Part shown: piece by piece, positions 49,099 through 57,775 of the stretch
How the letters are laid out: each line of letters starts with the position of its first letter
Numbering within the stretch: the stretch's first letter is position 1
Source: VRUE01 sp035318745
GTDB lineage: Bacteria > Actinomycetota > Thermoleophilia > Solirubrobacterales > 70-9
Length of the DNA: 64,000 bases
NCBI GenBank assembly: GCA_035318745.1
Contig: DATHEA010000009.1
Location: 1-64,000 of the forward strand
Direction of reading: 5' to 3'
Position numbers and translations under genes: made by a program
Notes under the pieces: generated by a model
What the model saw: the letters and a program-made list of their open reading frames with translations, nothing else
What the model was told of the DNA's origin: nothing
Databases searched by the model: none

Positions 49099-50003
49099 TC
49101 CGCTCCAAAAGCGGGGCAGCGGCGCTTTCGATCGCCTCCAATCTCGTCCTGATCGCGATCAAGCTCGCCGCCGGGGCGATCACCGGCTCGATCGCGATCG
49201 TCACCGAGGCGATCCACTCGCTGATCGACCTGGTTGCCTCGGTCATCGCCTTCGTCTCGGTGCGCAAGGCAGGCGAGCCGGCCGACGCCGATCACCCCTA
49301 CGGCCACGAGAAGGTCGAGAGCCTGGCGGCGGCGATCGAGGGAATGCTGATCCTGGTTGGAGCCGGGATCATCGTCTTCGAGGCGACTCACCGGCTGGTC
49401 GTCGGGTCCCAGGTCGAGACCCTCGGCGTCGGCATCGCCGTGATGGGCTTCTCGGTCCTCGCCAACCTGGTCGTCTCCACGGTCCTCTCGCGGCGGGCGA
49501 AGGAGGACGACTCGCCGGCGCTGGAGGCCGACGCCGCGCACCTACGTACCGATGCCCTCACCTCGGCCGGTGTCCTCGTCGGCCTAGCGCTGGTTCAGAT
49601 CACCGGCATGGTCGCCTTCGACTCGATCACCGCCCTGGTCGTAGCCGCGGCGATCGTCACCGCGGGCCTGAGGATCCTGCGCCGCTCCTCCGGGGTGCTG
49701 ATCGACGAAGCGCTGCCCGGCGATGAGATGGACCGGATCGAGGCGGCGATTGCCGCGGCCCGCACCCCGGAGGTCGCCGGTTACCACAAGCTGCGCGCCC
49801 GCCGTGCCGGCAGCCGCCGCTACATCGACTTCCACGTGCAGTACCGCTCGGGGACCAGCCTCGAGCGCGCCCACGAGCTCGCCCACCAGATGCGCGGCGA
49901 GATCGAGGCGGAAATTCGCCGCGCCGACGTCCTGATCCACGTCGAGCCGGAGGCCTCCCTCCGCAAGCCCGAAGGCGACGAGGGTCCGTATCGCGCCGGT
50001 TGA
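49095..50003 (+). CDS. cation diffusion facilitator (CDF) transporter
   Basis: 302 residues. Six membrane helices (SIASNLVLIAIKLAAGAITGS onward) carry the CDF metal sites EAIHSLIDL and HLRTDALTS, each with two acidic or histidine ligands. A cytoplasmic domain of ~90 residues includes HELAHQMRGEIEAEIRRADVLIHVEP. It exports divalent metals such as zinc, manganese or iron by proton exchange; the metal cannot be fixed here. Confidence 0.92.
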   Translation: MIRSKSGAAALSIASNLVLIAIKLAAGAITGSIAIVTEAIHSLIDLVASVIAFVSVRKAGEPADADHPYGHEKVESLAAAIEGMLILVGAGIIVFEATHRLVVGSQVETLGVGIAVMGFSVLANLVVSTVLSRRAKEDDSPALEADAAHLRTDALTSAGVLVGLALVQITGMVAFDSITALVVAAAIVTAGLRILRRSSGVLIDEALPGDEMDRIEAAIAAARTPEVAGYHKLRARRAGSRRYIDFHVQYRSGTSLERAHELAHQMRGEIEAEIRRADVLIHVEPEASLRKPEGDEGPYRAG

Positions 50004-50021
50004 CGAGGAGGCGGCGGTCTA

Positions 50022-50185
50022 AGGACCATTCTCAAAACCCTCGCGCACGTCTGGCGGCGGCGGACACACTTCGCGGGGCGGCGTCCTCAGTCGGCCAAAT
50101 AGCGCTGCTATTCGGCCTCCCTGCGTCCTTGTCCCGCTCGGTCCGGCGCGCGCCAGCCGCACACGCCGGTTTTGAGAATGGTCCT
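50022..50185. repeat. 164-bp imperfect palindrome with perfect 18-bp terminal inverted repeats (MITE-like)
   Basis: AGGACCATTCTCAAAACC (50022-50039) and its exact complement (50168-50185) bound an element whose interior is also palindromic, though imperfectly. At the centre AATAGC-GCT-GCTATT is flanked by GGCC on both sides (50093-50117). No coding capacity. It fills the gap between a plus-strand gene ending at 50003 and a minus-strand small gene whose stop codon overlaps its right end. Either a miniature transposable element or a very large bidirectional hairpin. No clear target duplication is seen. Confidence 0.75.
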
Positions 50186-50333
50186 ACGGCGAAGGCAGCA
50201 GATTGACCGCGGCGGCGAGGCCGACGGCGATCACCGTGACCGTGTAGCCGGTGTAGCCGCTGATCGCGAAGAGGACGGCGGCGATCGCACAGATGGCGAC
50301 GACGGTGATCCAGGAAGCGCGGGCCAGGGACAC
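50184..50333 (-). CDS. 49-aa two-helix membrane protein
   Basis: From GTG 50333: MSLARASWITVVAICAI... with two predicted helices (WITVVAICAIAAVLFAISG and YTVTVIAVGLAAAVNLL) joined by a YTGY turn. I recall similar tiny proteins in related actinobacteria but cannot check. Its TAG lies in the right terminal repeat of the neighbouring palindrome. It is divergent from the roadblock-like gene, with 20 bp between the start codons. Confidence 0.5.
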   Translation of the reverse strand: MSLARASWITVVAICAIAAVLFAISGYTGYTVTVIAVGLAAAVNLLPSP

Positions 50334-50353
50334 GGGCCGGTATTTTGGCCGAG

Positions 50354-50752
50354 ATGCCCGACGATGCCGCGACCGGGGTTGTTTCAGGCGATGCCGCCGA
50401 GGGCGCCCTCGCCTACCTGGCCGAGATGTCGCTCGACCTGCGCGGCGCCGCGATCCTCGGGGAAGGAGGGGCCGTGCTCGCAGCCAGCGACCGCCCGGAG
50501 CGCTGGCGCGAGGATGCGGCGGCTCTGTTCGAGGTCGCCGATCGCGCCGGCAACGAGCCGGTCGAGCAGATTCACATCGGCACCGAGCAGGGCGAGGTCT
50601 TCGCCCTGCGCCACGCCGGGCTGGCGGCGGTCGCGGTGACCGAGCGCTTCGCGCTGGCTTCGCTGACCTTCTTCGACCTGCGCGCGCTGCTGCGCGACCT
50701 GGCCGGCGGCGGCGACGGCCGGGCGGGGGAGGCGCCACCCGATGCCGCCTAA
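50354..50752 (+). CDS. roadblock/LC7-like protein
   Basis: 132 residues from ATG 50354 (TTG 50345 would add three). The pattern ALAYLAEMSLDLRGAAILGEGGAVLAASD, then QIHIGTEQGEVFALRHAGLAAVAVTERFALASLTFFDLRALLRDL, fits the roadblock/longin-type fold of small GTPase-associated proteins. No MglA-like GTPase is adjacent. It overlaps the next gene by 11 bp. Confidence 0.65.
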   Translation: MPDDAATGVVSGDAAEGALAYLAEMSLDLRGAAILGEGGAVLAASDRPERWREDAAALFEVADRAGNEPVEQIHIGTEQGEVFALRHAGLAAVAVTERFALASLTFFDLRALLRDLAGGGDGRAGEAPPDAA

Positions 50753-50960
50753 GCCGCACCGGGTCCTCCTCGACCGGGTCTCCGGGTACGCCGACGAGGC
50801 CGCTGCCTACATGCGCCGTCGCCGCGCCTCGCGCCGCCCCTTCGCCCGCCTCTATTACAAGGGCGGGCGCGCCGAGGATCACGCCGGCGACTCGGCGGTG
50901 GGCGGCGAGCTCTTCGTCGCCGCCGGCAGGCTGATCGAGGTCGCCGGGAAGAAGCCGTGA
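50742..50960 (+). CDS. small basic protein, 72 aa
   Basis: Not recognised. 72 residues, basic in the first half (YMRRRRASRRPFARLYYKGGR). It is placed between the roadblock-like gene and tldD with overlaps at both ends (11 and 4 bp), which supports translation as part of an operon. Confidence 0.5.
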   Translation: MPPKPHRVLLDRVSGYADEAAAYMRRRRASRRPFARLYYKGGRAEDHAGDSAVGGELFVAAGRLIEVAGKKP

Positions 50961-52351
50961 GTCGGGGAGCCGAGCTGCTCGACCCGGCGGTCGCCGAGCG
51001 GGTCATCGCCCGCGCCCTCGCCCACGGCGGCGAGTTTGCCGAGGTCTTCGCCGAAAGGCGCAGCGGCCTGACCCTGGCGATCGACGAGTCGCGAATCGAG
51101 TCGGTGCAGACCGGTGCCGAAGAGGGAGCGGGGGTGCGGGTGCTGAACGGCGGCACGACCTACTTCGCCCACGTCGACGGCCTCGACCCCGCCGACATCG
51201 AGCGGGCAGCCGGCGAGGCGGCGGCTGCGCTGCGTGGAGATCGCACCGAGCCGCGGCCGCTGAGTGCCGAGGAGAGGAGTCCGCAGCCGATCGAGCGCCC
51301 CCCGGGCGACGTTCCCGCCGCGCGCAAGGCGGAGCTGTTGCGCGAGCTGGACGAGCGCGCCCGCTCGGCCGGCGGCGAGATAGCCCAGGCGATGGCCTCC
51401 TACGGCGAGGCGCGGCGCGAGGTCGCCGTTGCCAACTCCACCGGCCTGTTCAGCGGCGACGATCGCAGCAGGGTGCGGATCGGCGCCCAGGTAGTCGCCC
51501 GCCGCGGCGACCGGGTCGAGACCGGCGCCGAGACCCTCGGCGGGCACCGCGGCTTCGAGCTCTTCGACGACGACCCCGCTGCGATCGCCGCCAGTGCCGC
51601 TCGCAAGGCGCTCGTCCTGCTCGACGCCGGGCCGGCGCCCACCGGCTCGATGCCGGTTGTGGTCGGCGGCGGCTTCGGCGGCGTCCTCTTCCATGAGATG
51701 ACCGGACACGGGCTCGAGGCCGACCACGTGCAGAAGGGCGCCAGCGTCTACGCCGGCAAGCTCGGCGAGCAGGTCGCCCAGCCCTTGCTCACGGCTTATG
51801 ACGACGGGCGCATGCCGGGGGAGTGGGGGAGCGACGCGATCGACGACGAGGGAGCGCCGACCCAGAAGACCAAGGTGATCGAGGACGGCCGCCTTGTCGC
51901 TTTCCTCTACGACCGCCAGAGTGCCGAGCGCGACGGCGCTCCCCAGACCGGCAACGGTCGCCGCGAGAGCTTTCGCTACCTGCCGATCCCGCGTATGACC
52001 AACACCTACATCGCTCCTGGCGAGGCCGAGCCGGAGGCGATCATCGCCGAGGTCGAGCAGGGCTTCTACGCCGTCTCCTTCGCCGGCGGGCAGGTCGACC
52101 CGGCGACCGGCGATTTCGTCTTCGGCGTCAACGAGGGCTACCTGATCGAGGGCGGCAAGGTGACCCAGCCATGCCGGGGAGCCACCCTGGTGGGCAACTG
52201 TCTCGAGGCCCTTGCCGCGATCGACGCCGTTGGCAACGACTTCTGGATGAAGACCGGGATGTGCGGCAAGGGCGGCCAGAAAGTGCCGGTCGGCACCGGC
52301 CAGGGACACGTCCGGATCGCCTCGATGACGGTCGGAGGGACGCAAGCGTGA
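50957..52351 (+). CDS. tldD: metalloprotease TldD
   Basis: 464 residues from GTG 50957. The zinc motif is GGFGGVLFHEMTGHGLEADH (HExxxH). FGVNEGYLIEGGKVTQPCRGATLVGNC and the C-terminal CGKGGQKVPVGTGQGHVRI are typical. With PmbA/TldE it forms a heterodimeric peptidase that degrades unfolded small peptides and processes some RiPP precursors. GTGA overlap with pmbA. Confidence 0.95.
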   Translation: MSRGAELLDPAVAERVIARALAHGGEFAEVFAERRSGLTLAIDESRIESVQTGAEEGAGVRVLNGGTTYFAHVDGLDPADIERAAGEAAAALRGDRTEPRPLSAEERSPQPIERPPGDVPAARKAELLRELDERARSAGGEIAQAMASYGEARREVAVANSTGLFSGDDRSRVRIGAQVVARRGDRVETGAETLGGHRGFELFDDDPAAIAASAARKALVLLDAGPAPTGSMPVVVGGGFGGVLFHEMTGHGLEADHVQKGASVYAGKLGEQVAQPLLTAYDDGRMPGEWGSDAIDDEGAPTQKTKVIEDGRLVAFLYDRQSAERDGAPQTGNGRRESFRYLPIPRMTNTYIAPGEAEPEAIIAEVEQGFYAVSFAGGQVDPATGDFVFGVNEGYLIEGGKVTQPCRGATLVGNCLEALAAIDAVGNDFWMKTGMCGKGGQKVPVGTGQGHVRIASMTVGGTQA

Positions 52352-53703
52352 GCGATCTCGCCGAGCTGGCCACGAGCGCGGTCGAGCGCGCCGTCGCGGC
52401 GGGCGCCGGCGATGCGGAGGCTTACACCAGCGAAGCGGAGAACCGCGAGGTCCGTGTTCATGGCGGCGAGGTCGAGAGCCTGACGGCGGCCACCCAGCGC
52501 GGCCTCGGCCTGCGCGTCTGGATTGGCGGGCGGGTCGGCTACGGCTTCGGAACCGACCTCTCGTCGGCTGGAATCGAGGCAATCGCCGCACGTGCGGTCG
52601 AGGCCGGCCGCGTCGCCGACGAGGACGAGTTTGCCGGCTCCCCCGACGGCGGCGGCGAGGCGCCGGCGCTGGCGGGCTTGAGCGACGTCTCACTGGCCGA
52701 GTGGTCGCCTGCCCGGATCGCCGACCTGGCCCTGGCCGTGGAGCGGACGGCGCTGGAGTCCGACACCAGAATCGCCGCGGTCGAGCAGGCCGTCTACTTC
52801 GACAGCGCCGAGCGCGTCGCGATCGCCGCCTCCTCCGCGCCGGGAGGCGAGTACGAGACGACGAGCTGTTACGCCTACCTGCAAGCGCTGGCGGAGGGGA
52901 AGGACGGCCGTGAGACCGGGCTGGGCTTTGGCCTTGCGCGGGGCCCGGCGGGCCTCGATCCGGCGGCCATCGGCCGCGAGGGCGCCGAGCGCGCCACCGA
53001 GATGATCGGCTCCTCGAAGCCGGCCTCGCGCACCTGTCCGGTGGTGCTCGACCCGACCGTCGCGGCCAGCTTCGTCGGCCTGCTCGGCCGGGCGGTCGGC
53101 GCCGACGCGGTGCAGCGTGGACGTTCGCCGCTCGCCGGGCGCCTCGGCGAGGAGGTCGCCGCCGGGGCCTTCGTATTGAACGACGACGGCCTCGACCCGG
53201 AAGGCTTCGCCACGGCGCCGGTCGATGCCGAGGGGACCCCCCGCCGGCGCACGGCGCTGATCGAGGCGGGCCGCCTGCGGACCTACCTCTACGACTCCTA
53301 CACGGCGCGCCGCGGCGGCGCGCTCACCACCGGCAACGCAGGGCGCTCCGGCTACCGCTCGCCGCCGGGCGTGTCGGCGTCCAACCTGATCGTCAGCCCC
53401 GGCACGGCGAGCCTCGAGCAGCTGCTGCGCGAGGCCGGCGACGGCGTCTACATCAACGACGTCGCCGGCCTGCACTCTGGGGTCAACCCGGTCACCGGCG
53501 TCTTCTCAGTGGGCGCCTCGGGGCGGTCGATCGACGACGGCGTTCTGGCCGAGCCGCTGCGCGAGTTCACGATCGCCAGCGACCTGGTCTCGATGCTCCG
53601 CGCCGTGCTTGCCGCGGGGTCGGAGCCACGCTGGGTGCCCTTCGGCGGCTCGGTCAGCACGCCGCCCTTGCTGATCGGCGAGATGACGGTCAGCGGATCC
53701 TGA
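52348..53703 (+). CDS. pmbA: TldE/PmbA, partner of TldD
   Basis: 451 residues from GTG 52348, overlapping the tldD stop. It has the same fold as TldD but without the HExxxH site (VVLDPTVAASFVGLLGRAVGADAVQRGRSPLAGRLGEEVA). The catalytic site is supplied by TldD. The end, VFSVGASGRSIDDGVLAEPLREFTIASDLVSMLRAVLAAG, is family-typical. No precursor-peptide gene is recognised nearby. Confidence 0.93.
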   Translation: MSDLAELATSAVERAVAAGAGDAEAYTSEAENREVRVHGGEVESLTAATQRGLGLRVWIGGRVGYGFGTDLSSAGIEAIAARAVEAGRVADEDEFAGSPDGGGEAPALAGLSDVSLAEWSPARIADLALAVERTALESDTRIAAVEQAVYFDSAERVAIAASSAPGGEYETTSCYAYLQALAEGKDGRETGLGFGLARGPAGLDPAAIGREGAERATEMIGSSKPASRTCPVVLDPTVAASFVGLLGRAVGADAVQRGRSPLAGRLGEEVAAGAFVLNDDGLDPEGFATAPVDAEGTPRRRTALIEAGRLRTYLYDSYTARRGGALTTGNAGRSGYRSPPGVSASNLIVSPGTASLEQLLREAGDGVYINDVAGLHSGVNPVTGVFSVGASGRSIDDGVLAEPLREFTIASDLVSMLRAVLAAGSEPRWVPFGGSVSTPPLLIGEMTVSGS

Positions 53704-53709
53704 TCCGCT
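53692..53709 (+). terminator. hairpin at the end of tldD-pmbA
   Basis: AGCGGATC-CT-GATCCGCT is a perfect 8-bp stem with a 2-nt loop. The pmbA TGA lies at the loop. No U-tract. Confidence 0.5.
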
Positions 53710-53800
53710 CGGGGCGGAATCGAGGCCCAGAGCCGACTTACGCCCGCCGTCGCTGTTAGATTGCCGCCCGACCTCAACGACCCGACGGAGGAGCATCGAC

Positions 53801-54079
53801 GTGACCAAGGCTGAATTTCTCGATCAACTGGCATCGGATGAGCGTGTGGGCAGCAAGAAGGGCGCGAGCGAGGCACTCGACGCGGTGCTCGAGACGATCA
53901 CCGAGACCCTGAGCGGCGGCGGCGAGGTCAGCTTCACCGGCTTCGGCAAATTCCACGTCGCCGAGCGTGGTCCGCGCCAGGGCGTCAACCCACGCACCGG
54001 CGAGCGGATCACGATCCCAGGGGGCAAGGTACCCCGCTTCTCCGCCGGATCGGCGCTGAAGGCCAAGGTCAAGGGCTGA
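53801..54079 (+). CDS. HU family nucleoid protein
   Basis: 92 residues from GTG 53801, with CGGAGGAG upstream. TKAEFLDQLASDERVGSKKGASEALDAVLETITETLSGGGEVSFTGFGKFHVAERGPRQGVNPRTGERITIPGG is a canonical HU/IHF fold with the DNA-wrapping arm. There is no long lysine-rich tail as in mycobacterial HupB. It heads the unit LysM-D,D-carboxypeptidase-PfkB. Confidence 0.95.
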   Translation: MTKAEFLDQLASDERVGSKKGASEALDAVLETITETLSGGGEVSFTGFGKFHVAERGPRQGVNPRTGERITIPGGKVPRFSAGSALKAKVKG

Positions 54080-54393
54080 GCTCTAGAGCACCCGCCAGAT
54101 TTTTCGCCGCTGCTGCCGTCCTCTGCGGCTTCGTCGTCGTGATCGTCGTGATCGCGACGGCACTTGGCGGCGGTGACGATGGGGGAGGCTCCGGCGGCGG
54201 CTCGGGCCACGCTGGGCATGTGAAGCAGAGCGAGGCTCCGGCTCATACCGCCAAGATCTACGAAGTGCAGAGCGGCGACACGCTCACCTCGATCGCCCAC
54301 GAGACCGGTGTGCCGGTTGCGGACATCCTCAAGCTGAATCCCGGGGTCGATCCCCAGATCCTGATCTCGGGTGAAAAGCTGAAGCTGCGGTGA
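54076..54393 (+). CDS. membrane-anchored LysM protein (start probably CTG)
   Basis: The C-terminal 50 residues are one LysM peptidoglycan-binding domain (KIYEVQSGDTLTSIAHETGVPVADILKLNPGVDPQILISGEKLKL). The first canonical start, GTG 54139, would leave only half a membrane helix. Upstream codons encode SSRAPARFFAAAAVLCGFVV, completing an anchor. CTG at 54076 overlaps the HU stop as CTGA, with AAGG 7 nt upstream, and gives 105 residues. A Gly/Ser linker joins anchor and LysM. Next to a D,D-carboxypeptidase, it probably acts in the cell wall. Confidence 0.7.
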   Translation: MSSRAPARFFAAAAVLCGFVVVIVVIATALGGGDDGGGSGGGSGHAGHVKQSEAPAHTAKIYEVQSGDTLTSIAHETGVPVADILKLNPGVDPQILISGEKLKLR

Positions 54394-55577
54394 TCGGGGG
54401 TCCCGGCCGCTTCCTCGCCGCGCTGATCGCCGCTGCGCTACTCGCCGGAGCTCCCGCGGCCACGGCGAAGCCGCCACAGCTCGAGGCCCGCGCCTGGGCC
54501 CTGATCGACGCCGGCTCCGGCGAAGTGCTCGCCTCCCACGCCGCTCCCCGTCAGCTGCCGATCGCCAGTACGACCAAGCTGATGACCGCCTATGTGGCTT
54601 TGCGTGAGCTGTCGCTGGGCCGGATCGTCAGGGCGGCGCCGTACGTGCCGGAATACGGCGAGTCGCTGCTGGGGTTGCGGCCCGGGCAGCGGATCAGCGT
54701 TCGCGATCTGCTCTACGGCCTGATCCTGCGCAGCGGCAACGATGCCGCCTACGACCTCGCCCGCGCCGCCGCCGGCTCGGAGCGGCGCTTCGTCGGCCAG
54801 ATGAATCGCTACGCCGCGGCGCTTGGGCTCTCCGACACGCACTACGCCAACCCGATCGGCCTCGATCAGCGCGGCAATCACTCGAGCGCCGCCGACCTCG
54901 TCACCCTGACCCGGCACCTGCTCGAGATCCCGGCCTTCGCCAGGATCGCCGCTTCGCGCAGCGCAGTGCTGCGCAGCGTCCGCCCGTCGCGACGGATCTC
55001 GACGATCAACGAACTGCTCTCGATGGCCCCCTGGGTCAACGGGGTGAAGACTGGCCACACTTTCGGCGCCAAGTACGTCCTCGTCGGCTCGGGGAGGCGC
55101 AAGGGGGTCGAGCTGATCGCCGCGGTGGTCGGCACCGAGACCGACGAAGAGCGTTTCGACGACACCCTGCAGCTGCTCGAATACGGCTTCTCCGGGTACC
55201 GGAAGCGGGTGCCGATCCACGCCGGGCAGACGCTTGTCACGCCGTCGATTGCCTATGCGGGCGGCGACTTGAAGCTGCGTGCCGCAAGGACCGTGGCGGT
55301 CGGGGTTCGACCCGGGCAACGGATGAGCATCTCGGTGCGAGCGCCGCAAGAGGTCAAGGGCCCGATCCCCCGCGGGGCCAGGCTGGGCACGGCAGTCGTC
55401 CGGGTCGACGGCCTACGGGCGGCGGCGGTTCCGCTGCTGGCGGACCGGACGGTGCCGAAGGCGAGCACGTTTGAGCGGGTGCGCAGCTTCGTCGAGGACA
55501 ATCTGCTCTGGATCGTGCTGGTGCTGTCGGCGATACTGATCGCGGCAGTCCTTCTGAGGAGGCGCCGCACCAGATGA
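54390..55577 (+). CDS. D-alanyl-D-alanine carboxypeptidase (PBP5/DacF-like, S11)
   Basis: 395 residues from GTG 54390 (GTGA overlap). A signal peptide (RFLAALIAAALLAGAPAATA) precedes the penicillin-binding triad: SxxK in ASTTKLMTAY, SxN as SGNDAAYD and KTG in VNGVKTGHTFGAKY. A C-terminal beta domain and a membrane helix (LLWIVLVLSAILIAAVLL) anchor it outside. It trims the terminal D-Ala from peptidoglycan stem peptides. Confidence 0.94.
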   Translation: MIGGPGRFLAALIAAALLAGAPAATAKPPQLEARAWALIDAGSGEVLASHAAPRQLPIASTTKLMTAYVALRELSLGRIVRAAPYVPEYGESLLGLRPGQRISVRDLLYGLILRSGNDAAYDLARAAAGSERRFVGQMNRYAAALGLSDTHYANPIGLDQRGNHSSAADLVTLTRHLLEIPAFARIAASRSAVLRSVRPSRRISTINELLSMAPWVNGVKTGHTFGAKYVLVGSGRRKGVELIAAVVGTETDEERFDDTLQLLEYGFSGYRKRVPIHAGQTLVTPSIAYAGGDLKLRAARTVAVGVRPGQRMSISVRAPQEVKGPIPRGARLGTAVVRVDGLRAAAVPLLADRTVPKASTFERVRSFVEDNLLWIVLVLSAILIAAVLLRRRRTR

Positions 55578-56530
55578 TTCTCACCGTAACCCTCAATGCC
55601 GCGATCGACCGCACGGTCGCGGTGCCGAATTTCCGCCTCGGCCACCGCCACCGGGCGGTCGAGAGCCGCACGGTCGCCGGCGGCAAGGGGATCAACGTCG
55701 CTCGTGCCCTGCGTCTGCTCGGACGGCCGGTGGTCGCCGCCGGATTCGCCGGCGGGCCGACCGGCAACCGGATGCTGGAACAGCTGCGCAACGAGGCGAT
55801 CCTGACCGACTTCACCTGGATCGCGGGCGACACCCGGATCAACATGGCGGTCGTCGACCCGACCTCGGGAGAGCAGACCGAGATCAACGAGCGCGGGCCG
55901 GCGGTCAGTCCGGAGGAGGTCGAGCGCTTCGTCGAGCGCCTGCGCTACCTCGCTCGCGGGGCGAAGATCTGCGTGCTTGCCGGCACCCTGCCACCCGGTG
56001 CCGGGGCGGAGCTCTATGCACGGCTGGTCGAGGACCTGCGCGAGTGCGGCGTCAGGTCGATTCTCGACTCGGAGGGCGAGGCGATGCTGGCCGGCCTGCG
56101 CGCCGGGGCATCGGTGGTCACGCCCAACGAGCGCGAGGCGGAGGAGCTGGTCGGGCAGGAGTTCTCCGACGGCGACGACTTCGTCCAGGGGCTCTCCGAG
56201 CTGGTCCGGCTCGGGGCCGGCGAAGCCGCGATCACGCGGCCCGACGGCTGCGTCGCCGTCGTCGGCGAGGGCGCCGAGCGGCGCCTGCTCGAAGTTCGGA
56301 CCAAGCCGTTGGAGCCGGTCTCGACGGTCGGCTCCGGGGATGCCTTTCTCGCCGGCTATGCCGCCGGCATCTATGACGGACGCGAGCCGGAGGAATGCCT
56401 CGCCTATGGCGTCGCCTGCGGCGCCGAGTCGACCCAGCACTTCGGTGCCGGCACTGTCGACCGCCGCCGGGTCGAGCGGCTGCTCGACGAGGTCGAGGTG
56501 CGGGACTTGGGGGTCCACGCGGAAGTGTAG
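55574..56530 (+). CDS. PfkB family sugar kinase (1-phosphofructokinase/6-phosphofructokinase 2-like)
   Basis: 318 residues, ATGA overlap with the previous stop. MILTVTLNAAIDRTVAVPNF is the usual FruK/LacC/PfkB start; VAGGKGINVARALRLLG binds sugar and VSTVGSGDAFLAGYAAG holds the catalytic aspartate and anion hole. FruK, PfkB and tagatose-6-phosphate kinases share these motifs. No PTS gene is nearby, so a fructose-6-phosphate or tagatose-phosphate substrate is as likely as fructose-1-phosphate. Confidence 0.88.
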   Translation: MILTVTLNAAIDRTVAVPNFRLGHRHRAVESRTVAGGKGINVARALRLLGRPVVAAGFAGGPTGNRMLEQLRNEAILTDFTWIAGDTRINMAVVDPTSGEQTEINERGPAVSPEEVERFVERLRYLARGAKICVLAGTLPPGAGAELYARLVEDLRECGVRSILDSEGEAMLAGLRAGASVVTPNEREAEELVGQEFSDGDDFVQGLSELVRLGAGEAAITRPDGCVAVVGEGAERRLLEVRTKPLEPVSTVGSGDAFLAGYAAGIYDGREPEECLAYGVACGAESTQHFGAGTVDRRRVERLLDEVEVRDLGVHAEV

Positions 56531-56569
56531 GCTGGCTGTTCAACGCCACCACTTCCTTGGAGGATCGAT

Positions 56570-57775
56570 TTGGAGATCGACATCGGTCGAGGCAAGAAGG
56601 GGAGGCGCGCTTACGGATTCGATGACATCGCGATCGTTCCGTCGCGCCGCACCCGCGATCCCGACGACATAGACATCAGTTGGGACCTAGGTCCCTATCG
56701 CTTCGAATTGCCCCTGGTCGCCTCGGCGATGGATGGTGTGGTCAGTCCCGACACCGCCGTCCTCGTCAACCAGCTCGGCGGTCTGGGAGTGCTCAACCTG
56801 GAGGGGGTCTGGACCCGCTTCGAGGATGCCGAGGAGCAGCTGGAGAAGGTCGCCGCCGCGCCCAAGCACGAGGCCACCCGGATCATGCAGGAGATCTACA
56901 CCGAGCCGGTCAAGCCGGCGCTGATCGGCAAGCGGATCGCCGAGATCAAGGAGCGGGGCGCGGTTGCCTGCGGCTCGCTGACGCCGCAGAAGGTGCGCGA
57001 GCACTACGAGATCGCGGTCGAGGCGGGGATCGACATCCTCGTCATCCAGGGCACGGTGATCTCGGCCGAACACGTCTCGACCACCGTCGAGCCGCTCAAC
57101 CTGAAGGAGTTCATCTCCGAGGTGCCGGTGCCGACCGTGGTCGGTGGCTGTGCCTCCTACTCGACCGGGCTGCACCTGATGCGGACCGGCGCCGTCGGCG
57201 TTCTGGTCGGGGTCGGCCCCGGCGCCGCCTGTACGACGCGCGGCGTGCTCGGGATCGGCGTCCCGCAGGCAACGGCGATCGCCGACGTCGCCGCGGCCCG
57301 TGCCCAGCACATGCTGGAGACCGGCGAATACGTCAACGTGATCGCCGATGGCGGCATGCGCACCGGTGGCGACGTCTCCAAGGCGATCGCGGTGGGTGCC
57401 GACGCGGTGATGGTCGGCTCGCCTCTGGCCCGCGCCAAGGAGGCGCCGGGTCGCGGCTTCCACTGGGGGATGGCCACCTTCCATCCCTCTTTGCCCCGGG
57501 GAACCCGGGTCTCGACCAAGCAGGACGGGACGATGGAGGAGATCCTGCTCGGCCCCGCCCAGGAGAACGACGGCACCTTCAACCTGATGGGGGCGCTGAA
57601 AACGTCGATGGCAACCACCGGCTACGAGGACATCCGTTCCTTCCAGCGGGCCGAGGTGATGGTCGCGCCGGCGCTGATGAGCGAGGGCAAGAAGCTGCAG
57701 AACGAGCAGTCGGTCGGGATGGGCTCGAATGGCCGGGCGGCGGTATCCGCCGGTGTTGGAGTCGCCGACGACTGA
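56570..57775 (+). CDS. guaB3: GuaB3-type IMP dehydrogenase family protein
   Basis: 401 residues from TTG 56570, with GGAGG upstream. TIM barrel with GVGPGAACTTRGVLGIGVPQ (catalytic cysteine loop) and VIADGGMRTGGDVSKAIAVGADAVMVGSPL. It lacks the CBS domain insertion, as usual for GuaB3, an actinobacterial and cyanobacterial relative reported to have IMP dehydrogenase activity. It overlaps guaA and probably supplies XMP to it. Confidence 0.92.
   Translation: MEIDIGRGKKGRRAYGFDDIAIVPSRRTRDPDDIDISWDLGPYRFELPLVASAMDGVVSPDTAVLVNQLGGLGVLNLEGVWTRFEDAEEQLEKVAAAPKHEATRIMQEIYTEPVKPALIGKRIAEIKERGAVACGSLTPQKVREHYEIAVEAGIDILVIQGTVISAEHVSTTVEPLNLKEFISEVPVPTVVGGCASYSTGLHLMRTGAVGVLVGVGPGAACTTRGVLGIGVPQATAIADVAAARAQHMLETGEYVNVIADGGMRTGGDVSKAIAVGADAVMVGSPLARAKEAPGRGFHWGMATFHPSLPRGTRVSTKQDGTMEEILLGPAQENDGTFNLMGALKTSMATTGYEDIRSFQRAEVMVAPALMSEGKKLQNEQSVGMGSNGRAAVSAGVGVADD

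Noticed and set aside
50957..53703. RiPP biosynthesis cluster around tldD/pmbA
   Set aside because: TldD/TldE can process RiPP precursors, but no precursor peptide, cyclase or exporter is next to them; the 72-aa neighbour is basic and not leader-like.
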